From positions 1 through 64,000 of the forward strand of contig JAHQIW010005318.1 in the NCBI GenBank assembly GCA_019055375.1: a stretch of 64,000 bases of DNA, written 5' to 3'. The DNA is from Parelaphostrongylus tenuis (lineage: Eukaryota > Nematoda > Chromadorea > Rhabditida > Metastrongylidae). The number at the start of each line of letters is the position of its first letter. The stretch's first letter is position 1. The notes under the pieces are model-generated. The model was not told the origin of the DNA and made no database searches. It saw nothing but the letters and a program-made list of their open reading frames with translations. Shown here one piece after another: positions 12,250 to 22,830 of this stretch. The position numbers and the translations under genes are program-made.

Positions 12250-12530
12250 ACCAAGCATGCCACGGGAATTGACATTTCTCAAGTTATCGAACGGCTATAA
12301 AAACACAGACCAGAACAAAAGGAAAACAAATGTTGAATACGGTTGGAAGTGCGCTTGTTTTTGAGAAGATGTGGTTCTTCTTGTTGAAAGATAGTTGGTT
12401 TCTCGACACATTGAGGTTTTTTAGTTAATAATTGCACAGAAACTTTCACAGGAATTTCTTTAGTGACAATTCATCATTGGAGAGTGATAATACTTTCTTG
12501 AAACCCTAACTCACCGAGTAATCTTCCTAG

Positions 12531-12645
12531 CAGTTCTACTTATTATGCGTGCGCTGTAGAAAACTCTGTTGCGCGAAAGAACCGTGGTCAGTATACACAT
12601 ATGGCTCCTAGCCGGTTAATGGATCTTGGAGAGAGCCCCATCTGA
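12531..12645 (+). CDS. Gene F: alternative or further exon e6
   Basis: The acceptor GAGTAATCTTCCTAG is followed by one base and 38 codons including the TGA at 12643-12645 (YYACAVENSVARKNRGQYTH). It enters in phase 2, like e3, e4 and e5. It is probably the last plus-strand exon before convergent gene H. Confidence 0.45.
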
Positions 12646-12774
12646 AAGCAATGCAAGTATATTGTTGTTCGCAAAAAAATGGGCAATTAAACGATTCCCA
12701 AGTCATGCAGTTTGAATGCAGAATTAATATTAAAAAAGTTAACGGCGCGATTTTTCAAATTTGTTGCATGACAA

Positions 12775-12965
12775 GAGTCGTCTTTCATTCGTAAAACGGA
12801 CCGAAAACATCATAAGAGAGCTGAGGTGAGAGGTGTTAGCGATTTTACACTACTCGTCTTACTCTCAGAACACTGCGCTTTCAGGTCACCACTTAAAACT
12901 ACCAAACACAAATTACAAATTAGCAAATTTGAAATAATTTCGTTTTCGAACACAAAAGTCCCTTT
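12775..12965 (+). mobile_element. Mariner relic, C-terminal catalytic region
   Basis: One plus frame gives EVLAILHYSSYSQNTALSGH, a decayed form of the mariner motif in which PPYSPDLAP-SD carries the third catalytic Asp. The following 80 bases align with 45340-45420. Both the aspartate and the proline residues are lost, so the copy is dead. Confidence 0.55.
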
Positions 12966-13140
12966 GAGGACCACCGTTGATAGGCAGGCGGCGTCGCGAT
13001 ACCGCTTGCGCGGCGGCCATGAGCGTGAAGCATCTGCATGTCTGGCCGTCCGCGTCTGCTTTCCTACGAGACGCGACTCCGCCACTGGAGCAGATGAGTG
13101 GGATTTGACGTCGTGCCTAGTGAGAAACGTAACATATGGT
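12965..13140 (-). repeat. Unclassified repeat R
   Basis: Reverse complement of about 140-310, GC-richer than its surroundings. It abuts the mariner relic; I cannot tell whether it is part of it. Confidence 0.5.
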
Positions 13141-13340
13141 CCCTGAAAAGTTAGGTGCGAAGAAAACTCCAAGAGTAAAACGTGGTCTTCTTCTCGCTCT
13201 TACATGGTTATCTGAAGACCCTATCTAAAAACCGAAGATATTATGAAAATCAGAGCGATTTGAGCTATCGTTCAAGCACTAAAAACTGAGCAAAAATCCA
13301 TCAGAACCCATAACCGAGCAAACATCTTTTACCATCGCTG

Positions 13341-14646
13341 CTACAATGCACTATAAATGCCTTCCAGCAAAGCAAGTACTTTACTAGAATCGCCATCGTT
13401 TGAGCTATCGAATGATTGATGAAGGTCTAGTGAGCAAAAAAGCTTTGTCCAATAAAAAGTACTCCAAATAATCATGGACTAAAAACGGCCCATCTCCGTA
13501 CCCAAATGGCTGAAGAGAGTTTAAATGCGGATTCAAACGAAAAACTTATTGGTCGCAATTTTTGTTCCGGTTATTTGCCTTCCTGACGTTAGCTGGGGAC
13601 GGGAGAGAATCGGTGACCGAGTAGCTAATGATATTTGGCGCGAGGCTGATCGCCCACCCAACGCCCAACACCCTCCGACAGTTGATTAGAAACGCTCCAG
13701 CTTGGCTGTCCTCGAGATTGCAAGATAAGCTCAACCAGTTTTTAACGAAGTTTATAAAGAAGACGAAAAAACGAATTGGGCGCTAGAAGTACTAAGACCC
13801 GCTCAGTAACAAAAAAAGAAACATCTGATACGTATGAAATAAGGTAAAATGATCATTGTAATTCAACCGGTTGACTTCCGCGGGCCCACGCTGGCGGAAA
13901 CGCCAGCGTGGACCAGCGGAAGTGAACCGATTAAGGTCGCGTGAAGCACTGAGCACTACCTGAGGATTGATTTTCACAAACTGCTGCTGTGGGGCTTCTA
14001 CCGATGATGTACTACTTCGTGTCGGACTCGGTTCTACTCTTTTTTCTGGTGGCGGTGTTGGCGTACCGTTGCTGACGGGTGTTTTGAATAAAAATTAAAC
14101 TCGGCTATAAAAACGATAATAACTATTCCTGAGAAGAGAAGTCTTCCCGAAACAAAAGTTGAAACAATAAGTCACTTAATGATTGAAAAATCAGAGCTGA
14201 TTTCAACACAACGACCTTCAGTGAGCATATCAGTATTCCTAACAACGGCGACGGTCAAGTGATTAGAAACTAAATTTTCATGGATTCCAGTCAAGCAGCG
14301 TATCAGACTACACTTGATTGGATAAACGGACTGCCCACCTCCAGTGATAGTGCGAACACCAACTCAGGTAACCTGTGTTGGTTTGGCTGTTTCTGAACTA
14401 CCGAAGTAAGCCTATCCAAGACTTCATCAACTCGTCACCACATTAGAGCAATCGCAGAGCCCTTGTAGATCAGAGGGAGATTACCGATCATCTTAGGACT
14501 AAAAGCTACTGAGACGGCGGTCATTCGTGATACGATTCTTGACAGGTCTTTCCTTCGAGAAACGTCGGACTCCTTCACAGTCTGTTTGGGTGGCCCTGCT
14601 GTTGAACTCCCGCCGTCATACTTTGCAGTCGGACAAGCAGGAACAT
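13341..14646 (-). CDS. Gene H: three minus-strand exons, unknown protein
   Basis: Exon h1 (14646-14439) encodes a segment with GGSSTAGPPKQTVKESDVSR and ends at ATGTG/GTGACG, phase 2. Exon h2 (14071-13960) enters with one base (acceptor CACCCGTCAG), is Pro/Ser-rich (NGTPTPPPEKRVEPSPTRSS) and ends at CCTCAG/GTAGTG. The phase match between h1 and h2 supports the join. Exon h3 (13426-13341) follows the strong acceptor TTTTTTGCTCACTAG, encodes DSSNDGDSSKVLALLEGIYS and ends in TAG. Its entry phase (1) does not match the h2 exit (0), so an exon between them is missing or h3 is separate. The low-complexity composition suggests a disordered regulatory or cytoskeletal protein. Convergent with gene F. 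Confidence 0.45.
13595..13830 (+). mobile_element. tRNA-derived SINE, family 2
   Basis: The A-box-like GGTGACCGAGTAGC and the body (CTCCAGCTTGGCTGTCCTCG, CTCGAGATTGCAAGA) match the 0.9- and 60.2-kb copies. It sits in the gene H intron between h2 and h3. Confidence 0.65.
13868..13936. repeat. Near-perfect hairpin with a four-base GAAA loop
   Basis: About 32-bp arms face each other (CGCGGGCCCACGCTGGCG and CGCCAGCGTGGACCAGCG at the core) around GAAA on the plus strand, with a few mismatches farther out. It lies just downstream of exon h2. It could be a tiny foldback element or a structured RNA; no other copy was seen. Confidence 0.7.
14280..14367 (+). CDS. Candidate first exon, unknown gene
   Basis: An ATG at 14280 opens 29 codons ending at AACTCAG/GTAACC (phase 1). 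The translation begins MDSSQAAYQTTLDWINGLPT, then is Ser/Asn-rich. It lies antisense inside the gene H intron. I could not find the next exon, so it may be nested, orphaned or chance. Confidence 0.3.
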
Positions 14647-14694
14647 CTCCCAACCACGATGAGATGACAAACGATCAAAGGCATATTGTACATA

Positions 14695-15060
14695 TGTATA
14701 TACGTGACTGAAGTATTCAGAAATTTCAATTCCGATGTACGTGAATGGAGTGCACGAAACCAATCCGTTCCTGATAAACACTGCTTTGTTTAACTTAGTC
14801 AGAAACCGATCTCTCCACAGGCTTTGTCGAAATCGTTCAACATTCGTTCAGCCTGGCTGATGCCCAGCTGTTATAAAGACGATGTCACCAGCGAAGTAAA
14901 GATTAATTAATTGTCGACCGTCGATTTTCGCTCCAAGATCGTCCTATTCTAATGTTCGCAAGACGTTTTGAAGGGTGGCAGTGAATGACTTTTGACGAGA
15001 TTGTATCGCCTTATCGAACCCCTCTTCTTACGTCGATGTAATCCTTACGAAACGGCAAAT
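14695..15060 (-). mobile_element. RTE retrotransposon fragment (RT palm part)
   Basis: Homologous to 17450-17840 of the RTE copy, with shared words such as CACTGAATGACTTTTGACG-like and GTATCGCCTTATCGAACCC. It is frameshifted and lacks the 3' end. Its left boundary (TATATACGTGACTGAAG) is the same as that of the fragment at 63780. Confidence 0.75.
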
Positions 15061-15119
15061 TTTTTATTGTAAAATCTCTACATAGCTTCCGTAAGAACAT
15101 TATGTATTTCTATTTGCTA

Positions 15120-16145
15120 TTAAGCTATTTTTGCACATTTGAATGGCGTGTATCAAATGGGCAAATACGACTCTGCTTTTATTTTTTGGTGTAGCAACAC
15201 TATAACGAAAGAATCCATTGAATCGACTGTTTCTAAAACCTCGTTATAAACATTCAAAATCAAATCCAAAAAAAAACAATGTTTTTAGTCCTAAAACGAG
15301 GTTGGTACGCCAGGGCCATACACCGGTGTTTCGGAGGCTCGTCCTCCTCGTCAGTGACCCCCGCCCCACATTAAGCCCTGCATTGTAGCATGGAGGGAGG
15401 CGTATGTGGTAAGTGGTGATGGCATAGTGTACAATGACACTGGTCCATCACCATCAGTCGATGTTTCGGCTGGTAGACCAAAACTAATCCATTGAATCGA
15501 CTGTTTCTAAAACCTCGTTATAAACATTCAAAATCAAATTGAAAAAAAGAATGTTTTTAGCCTAAAACGAGGTTGGTACGCCACGGCCATACACCGGTGT
15601 TTCGGACCTCCTTGCTACAATGCAGGGCTTAATGTGGGGCGGGGGTCACTGACGAAGAGGACGAACCTCCGAAACACCGGTGTATGGCCCTGGCGTATTA
15701 ACCTCGTTATAGGCTAAAAACATTCTTTTTTTGATATAACGAAAGATATACAGTTTTTTTTGAAAGTGCGTTAGAAACCGTTCTTATTTGCATGTTTTTT
15801 ATGTCAGTGTTTTTTTTAGGACTTTCACAATGACACCTTTTGTATCCGAAAAACGCCATTATCGAAAACATTACTTTGCAGATTAATCGCCGAAGTAATT
15901 GGAATTGCTTCATTGTGGTATCTTTCAATTGCGCATTCCTTTGCGAAAATTTCAGTATACAACTTTTTTATACCTGCCTTGAGATGGAGCTGTGGGGGGA
16001 ACAAATCAGTTTTTTAGCCATGCACGAATGGCGCTTAGGGAAAATGCTAATGAAGCGGCGCACAAGATCAACTGCCTGGGCTCCAAGTGAATTTTGTGCG
16101 CGGAGAGCACAACGCGTTACGATGACAATATGGTAGTTTTCCAAT
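15120..16145 (+). mobile_element. Mariner relic interrupted by a foldback insertion
   Basis: The flanks 15120-15190 and 15735-16145 align with the 9.0-9.5-kb relic, including the LMHEWRLGK remnant near 16018. The first part ends at ATAACGAAAGA and the relic resumes with the same ATAACGAAAGATAT at about 15738, so the intervening 545 bp is a later insertion and this word may be its target duplication. Confidence 0.7.
15195..15737. mobile_element. Foldback element with direct and inverted repeats
   Basis: A 120-bp unit (GAATCGACTGTTTCTAAAAC to GGCCATACACCGGTGTTTCGG) occurs twice in direct orientation (about 15215-15335 and 15488-15605). The right third is an inverted copy (CCGAAACACCGGTGTATGG; CTAAAAACATTC). 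The centre carries GTCACTGACGAAGAGGACGA in both orientations. No ORF. Confidence 0.75.
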
Positions 16146-16818
16146 GAAATTTGGGTTTCTGTCATCACTAAATGGAGCTGAAGCATAAGTAACAAAGAGA
16201 ATACGATGAATAAGACTAAAATAAGACTATATTTGGTTTGAACATGTCAATGCAACCATAAAACAACGAATTGCTCTTCAAAAGTGACGCTACACATTGC
16301 GATGCGATGCGAGCTTCTTTGAAATTGCCAAAGAAACATTGCTCTATTGTCATACGGGTGAAAACATTTTATAGGTCCACTTGTAGTCTACATCAATATC
16401 GCTTCGTCGCCGCAAGCTGGAAACTCGATCACTGCGAATCTTTAAACAACATCTTATTGTATAGGAAACCCAAATACTTTAAGAAAATTATATTTCTGAC
16501 TCTTATGGAACGATTTCATGCTCTCTTATCCACTTTTATCCACATTTCACTCACGTTTATCATTCACATCCTATATCAAGAGCATTCGCCTCTGTTCATT
16601 GCTAGGAATAGGCGTCAATATCGATAATCAATATAATCTCGTCAAGTGATAAATTATGATGACAAAATTTGTACTTCCGAATGAAGTAGTACGAGATAAA
16701 TCCCCCAATTGTTGTTCAATCTTATGACATATATCTCAAAATCACCGTTGTGATAGTAAGTCATAAGACAATGAATAATTTGCTCATAAAGTGTTGCACA
16801 CCGCATGCCATGCCACTA
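16145..16818 (+). repeat. Composite repeat, copy B, split by the RTE
   Basis: Collinear with 9540-10240. It stops at GCATGCCATGCCACTA and resumes at 20172 (ACTATACTCCCC), where copy A reads CCACTAAACTCTCCCC. Confidence 0.8.
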
Positions 16819-19800
16819 TCACCTGTATCACCTGTCGTCCCGTTGATCGTCGAGTGACTCGAGCGGGTACCAGCAACTCTTCCATTTTCCCCTATCGCGT
16901 GCAAGAGTAGCCCAGTGGGTCCTCCTTGCTCTAGGAATTCGCTGAGCATCATATCTTTCTTCCATCGCTTTCGTGAAGAAATCGGACCAACGGGTCAGTG
17001 GTCTTCCTTTAGAGCGCTTGACATCCCGAGGAATCCAGTCGGTAACGGCTCTCGTCCATCGGTTGTCGTTGAAGCGCATCACGTGTCCGGCCCACCTTAT
17101 TTTCGATATCCTGGCGTGTAGAACGGCGTCTCTGATTTTCGATCGTTGACGTAGGTCGGAAGTTCGGATCCTTTGTCTCATTTGCGAAATACGAGATACT
17201 CCTAGTATCGACCTTTCGACTGCGCGTTCGATAACGGCAAGTGATCTTTCATCCTGCTTACGTAGCGACCAGGTTTCTGCTGCATACGTTAGGGCAGGGA
17301 TAATTGTCGAGTCGAAAAGGTGGGCACGGAGTCGGATGTTCTTTGTCCTCTTCACTACATCTTCGATGCTCTTAAACGTTCCCCAAGCCGCTCGTTTCCT
17401 CCTGCTCAACTCTGGGGCTAGGTCGTTCATCATGTTGATTTCACGACCTAAATAGATGTAACTGGAGCATTCGGAAATTGTCGTTCCGTTGAGCGTGAAT
17501 GGGGCATTAGAAACCCATCCGTTCCTCATGAACATTGTTTTCGTTAGATTTAGTTGAAGACCGATCTTTCCACAGGCGTTATCGAAATCAGTCAACATTC
17601 GTTCCGCTTGGCTGATGTTTGGTGTTATGAGAACGATATCGTCAGCAAAGCGAAGATGGTTTAATTGTCGACCGTCAATTTTCACTCCCATTTCGTCCCA
17701 TTCTAATGTTCGCATGACGTTTTGTAGGGTGGCAGTGAATAGTTTTGGCGATATTGTATCGCCTTGTCGAACCCCTCTTCTTACGTCAATGGTGATATTG
17801 TTGTAGAATGGAGATATTCTGGTCGTGAAATCTTTATAAAGCTCACGAAGGATCATTATCTACCGAGTAGGGACGCCCTGGTTATCCAGAGCCTCTATAA
17901 CCGCTTCTGTTTCCACTGAATCAAAGGCTTTTTTCAGATCGATAAAAGTGAGACAGAGTGGTTGTTTGTACTCTCGCGAAACTTCAATAAGTCTTGTGAT
18001 CGTGTGGATGTGGTCCATGGTACTAAATCCTTTTCTGAACCCTGCTTGTTCGCATGGCTGTCCTTCGTCCAGTGTTCTGTTAATCCTGTTCAGGATGACT
18101 CGAGTAAAGAGTTTATAGACAACGGACAGTAAGCAGATTGGGCGATAATTGCCTATGTCGTGAAGGTCTCCCTTTTTGAACAACAATACGGTCTTGCTGG
18201 TTTTCCATTGAATAGAGACCTTGCATTCTGACAGGTAGCGAGTGAAGAGCCGAGCCAGCGTGTTGATGAGAACTGGCGGCAGATTCTTCAGATGTTCTGG
18301 TCTAATCCTGTCTGGACCGGGTGTTGTTCTGTTTTTCACCGACGATATAGCATGTCGGATTTCGGAAGGAAGGACCGGTGGAACGACATATTCGTCCTCT
18401 TTCAATTTATATGACGGTAAGAGAACATGGCTAGCGAAGAGATCCGAGTAGTACTGGTGGATGATTTTCTCCATAGCCCTTCTGGAAGCTGTAAGTGTCC
18501 CGTCAGGGTATCGGAGTGCAATCATCTTGGTCTTATAGTTGGCGAAGCCTCGCTGGGCTTTGCGAATGCTCTTCCCAGCTTCTGCAGCTTCTGCCATAAC
18601 TGCTGCTCTTCTCTCTTTAAGGTCTTCTTTTATCGCTTCTCTGCATCGTTTCGCAAGTTCGGACGTAAGGTTTCGGTTGCCTGCGGCTCGTGCGATTCCA
18701 CGTTGACGTATCAGCTCGAGTGTCTGCGGAGACAAGCGTCTCTTCGTGACCTTAGGACTTTCGGCTTTTTTAGCGCCAACGTGAAGATATTCAACAAGTC
18801 GATCGTATTCTTCGTCGATGTTGTCGACAACGGTATCTTCCCAAGAGCGGACTAATGATTTGAAAACATCCCAGTTTATGGTAGTTCTGGGACTTCGTTG
18901 TTTGAATTTAGCGGCTTTCTCTCCTCTCCTCGAAAATCGCAACGTTGCGCGAAGGAGGACGATGGTCTGATCCCGTGTAGAACTTGGGAACAACAGCGAC
19001 GTCGGTCAGGCAAAACCTTCGATTTACTATGATGTGATCTATTTCGTTATGGTACTCTCCATTGGGAGACTCCCACGTCCATCGCTGAGAGAGAGGCTTT
19101 TGGAATTGCGAGTTACCATGGATGGTTTGGGTCGTCATGATAAACTCGGATAGCCTCTCACCCTGTTCATTCCATTCTAGTCCGTGGGTCCCTATGTGAC
19201 GTTCTTCAGACGTTCTTCTAGGTCCAATTTTTGCGTTAAAATCTCCGACAATGACCTTGAAGAATGTATGATCTTCTCTGAAGAATTTTTCGAGGTCCAT
19301 ATAGAACGCTTCGACTTCGTCTTCGTCATAGCTTGACGTTGGTGCGTAAGCAACGAAGATGGTCAAAGCCGGCATAGAACCACATCGTTTCAACCGTAAT
19401 CGTCCGATGCGGGTTGTTAGTTGTTCGAACGAATCAATGTTCACGGTCAAATTCGATTTGACGAGGACGCCAACGCCACCGACACCTCTGCGATCGCATG
19501 TTCCAAGGAACAGTTCTTCTCCGGTGTCATAGACAGCGTGAAAAGGATGGCGCCTTCTCGTCTCAGCCAGGCCAATGACGTCGTACCTTATTTTTCTTGC
19601 TTGAATCAACAGATCTTCTACAGCGGATTGTTGAGCAAGGGTTCTTGCATTGTAGGTACAGATCGTCATTTTAGTCCGTTTCGATCTTGGCAGCCCTAGT
19701 TCGGCCCTGAGATTTTAGCAGCCTCTCCGTACTCGTCCTACCTGGCGCTGCCGTACCAGGGGCTCTTTCGGGGTCAGGGGAATGAGGCCCATATTTGTTA

Positions 19801-20175
19801 CTGTTTTTGGCATTTTTGATACCCAACGTGTAGCTTGCCAGGCTCTAAACGTGGGGGCTGGGTACTCACGAGTAGCCTGCCAGTCTCTCTCGGAGGAGCG
19901 GGAGGAGCTTATTTGTTGGAGGCGACTCCTAACCGCCTCCCATGTACTTCCCAGCCGCTTGATTGCAGGCTTTTGGCCGACTTGACTCGTAGAAATAGAG
20001 TTTTGTCAAGTCGGCACTGCAGAAGCAGGGAGCTCGTCCCCTGAATCCACCTGCGTCTCTGGGAAGCACACGGTCGCTTTTGGTTTGCGTTTTATTCCCC
20101 TATCCACCACCTGGGGACGCGCCACGTGCCCTCGCGACTAACCGGGCGGGATCCCTCAAAGAGCGAGGTTCGTGG
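16819..20175 (-). mobile_element. Near-complete RTE non-LTR retrotransposon
   Basis: About 3.36 kb. The 5' untranslated part is about 20175-19670, the coding region 19669-16828, and the short 3' end carries a GGTGATACAGGTGATA repeat typical of RTE tails. The element splits the composite repeat and appears flanked by a CACTA duplication (16814-16818 and about 20171-20177). Nesting and near-intact coding sequence make it one of the youngest insertions in the window. Confidence 0.85.
16828..19669 (-). pseudogene. RTE polyprotein: AP endonuclease plus reverse transcriptase, two breaks
   Basis: The N-terminal EEP endonuclease (19669-18960) shows MTICTYNARTL, the catalytic [15 protein letters not shown], and the terminal SDHR after EIDHIIVNRR. 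The RT follows, with RPICLLSVVYKLFTR, FIDLKKAFDSVE, the RRGVRQGDTISPKLF block and the catalytic FADDIVL. The C-terminal region ends ESLDDQRDDR. About 947 codons in all, the normal RTE size. An extra C near 18962 shifts frame right after SDHR, and codon TAG at 17860-17862 interrupts the RT in frame just before the RGVRQGD block. It would copy itself by target-primed reverse transcription if intact; this copy is inactive as read. Confidence 0.88.
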
Positions 20176-20700
20176 ACACTATACTCCCCTTAAATATCCC
20201 ATCACCAGTACATTTCACGAGTTGGGGCCTTTACACAATACAGAAATTCTTTATCCTGTCCTTTGAAAGCGGCTCATGTGGAGCAGAGGTTATAGGTGCT
20301 CTGTGTCGTACACATGGTCGATGGTTCGATCTCGCGCTCTGGATTCACCAGGCCATCCATCCCCCACATAATCTCATGACATATATCTCAAAATCATCAT
20401 CGTGATGGTAAGATACAAGACATTAGATAGTTTGCACAAAAAGTGTTACTTACCGCATGCCATGCCACTAAACTCTCCCCAAATTTGCCATCACTAGTGT
20501 ATCTTAGGAGTTGGGGCCTTTATAGAAAACAGCAACTCCTTTTTGTATCCTTTGAAAACAGCTCATGTGGCGCAGTGGTTAGAGTTGGTCTGAGTCGTAC
20601 ACATGTTCGATGGTTCGACCCCGCGCTTTCGATTCACCAGGTCATCCATCCCTCGACGGTCGGTGAACTAGTATCATTCAGCTCCTCGACTTATCTACAA
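20176..20700 (+). repeat. Composite repeat: end of copy B, then partial copy C, each with SINE head
   Basis: 20176-20365 continues copy B and contains a SINE family 1 head (B-box GGTTCGATCTC). 20375-20700 is copy C, with the same upstream sequence and a SINE head (CATGTGGCGCAGTGGTTAGA). Both SINEs are 3'-truncated. Confidence 0.75.
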
Positions 20701-20792
20701 TGAAATGGGTATTCTCTTTTGTTCAGCCGTTTCAAGGTGATATTGATTTCATTCACTGAGCACTAGCGAAACATATAACAATAAAAAAAAGC

Positions 20793-21078
20793 TCTCAACG
20801 TTGATCAATCCCTGAGGGATGCGCCATGCATTCGACTTCAATTTATAACTTCGTTTGAGGTGATTGAATGCATATCTGGCCATTACAATGACTCGCGGAG
20901 GCCTCCCGCTGAACCGAGTCAGTGCTGCTTATCCTTCCAGACAAGTCTGAGACCTGTCTGGTACCAATTTACCGACCCCGGAGGTATGGATGGCTTGGTG
21001 AGCCACGAGCGCGAGATCGAACCGTTGACCTCGTGTGCGACGTAGGGCACCTCTAACCACTGCGCCACATGCGCTCAT
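20793..21078 (-). mobile_element. tRNA-derived SINE, family 1, full length
   Basis: On the minus strand it runs from GAGCGCATGTGGCGCAGTGG (A box), through CAACGGTTCGATCTC (B box), to the tail with TGATCAACGTTGAGAGC. This is one of the best copies for defining the family. Confidence 0.85.
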
Positions 21079-21084
21079 AACATA

Positions 21085-22830
21085 CAACAATACGGCTAGT
21101 AATGCAGCATTGATATTACAATAATCGCGGTGGCTAACGATTCGGCGAGTCGCCTTCTTCAGAGCTTAAGATCAAATTGATCCACAATTCACTAAGCCAA
21201 AACTTCCATATCCCCAAAAGAAAGCGTATGAAATAAATTTTGGATCGCTTAGCAAAGCTTCATTTTGAATCACTCACCCTTTTGATGCATTGGGTCTATG
21301 AATTATTCACTGAAGACCAGACGCTTAACGTCACTGCATCGATGGGGTTGTGCATAACTCAGGCCTGAAAGATCACCTGAGTTATAGTTCAAGGTGACGT
21401 GTGATGACGAGACGCTTCTTTTTTTTCGGTTCATTTTCCGGCCTTTGTTGCGAATTCAAAGGATTTCTAACGTATTACACGCAGATGCTTTTGATTCCTT
21501 AGCGAGTATCACGAATTTGACTCCAAACATTACTCCTGCATTTTTTTTTTTGTTTTCTATGCTCGCCTAGTGGGGTTTTTGGATTAGAGCTGCATAATCC
21601 AACTAGGTGCTCTTTTACGTGAAGGAATAGTAGTTTACACGTTTTGCCAATGTATTCACCTTCGCATGCCTCACAAGCGATTTCATAAATTACAGCAGAT
21701 CTCATGAAGTCGCCGTGTCTGCCGTTTGGGCAAGATTCACAGGAAATGGTTTCGCAGAGGCGGTCATACAGTCCGTAGCGGACTAAATGACGCTTTAGTG
21801 TCTTTGAGGGTATTTCAACTATTGCTACCGAAATATCCAAATCTGCTGGTTTTGGGCAGCGTTTAAAAGCTGTACTTACATCGTTACAGATAGAAGGCGG
21901 GAGGAAAGAAACCTTGTTTGCGTCAGACTTGTCGCTTAAGGGCAAAGGATTTCCTCTAAATCTAAGCTGAAGAGCTCCAACCGTATCGTAGCCATTACAT
22001 TTCGCTATTCTTCGCACCATGCTTGAAGATTCTACCTTGTGTTCTTTTTCCGTGCACATATTGGTCACTGTTTTAAACATGCTATAGAGAAGCGTGCATT
22101 TTATGCGCGACGGATGAGACGACAGGTGATGATCCAGGATGTTTTTTGTTGCTTGGTTTTCGCTTGCCATTTTGTGTTGCTGGAGTTTTCGAACAGTTTG
22201 ACCTGAATGTTCAAAAATGGGAGCCTATTTTTCTTTGGTTTCTTACGGGTGAACTTTATGCACTCTGATTCACTATTCAACAACTCAAAACATCTCTCCA
22301 TCTCCTGTTGGGTTGAGCAGGCGACAACGCAATGATCCATATACATGCAGTAGAGTAATGGCCGGAGATCGATTCTTGAGCTCTCCACTATGAACATATA
22401 GACTATAGCAAGAGTTGGGACTAGTCGTTGCCCCTTCGCCAGCCCTCTAATTTGGGCAATATAGTTTTCAGACCATCAAAAAAATGAACAATTCAAACAC
22501 TCTTTTAGAGAGACCATAACGTGCCGGATGGTGAAGTCATACATATTTGTGGTCCTCTCGTGCCTCGTTAGAAGGTCGCATATGGTTCCATGTGGACTCA
22601 TTCGACACTTCTGTATAAAAAAACGGTTATGTCGAAACATTCCACTACGTGCGCGTTGTTGGAGGGCGCGTTACGTAGATAGTCTAGGAACATCTAGATA
22701 TCGGTGAAATGGGCTGGAATGTGCTTTAGTAATTGGACCAGTATTAGGTTCATGAACCACGTTGTACCATCCGTTGTCCCGCCTACACAGTTGATGATAG
22801 GTCTAACTTTGAAGACCAAAGACTCTAAAA
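21085..22830 (-). mobile_element. Penelope-like element with C-terminal GIY-YIG endonuclease (PLE2)
   Basis: Reading leftward, 22830-22400 holds RT blocks (RPIINCVGGTTDGTTWFMN, a decayed FDITVFLYRSV). 22397-22101 has the catalytic block as YMDH instead of Y-DD, then FTRKKPKKNRLPFLNIQVKL. 22170-21499 continues through the thumb region to the endonuclease: Cys pair CESCPNG, VIYEIACEACEGEYIGKT and VKEHL, the variant GIY-YIG core of PLEs. The 3' UTR (GCTCTGAAGAAGGCGACTCG) ends near 21085 beside a SINE. The RT has several stops and shifts, so it is dead. The C-terminal GIY-YIG places it among canonical, non-permuted PLEs. Confidence 0.82.
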
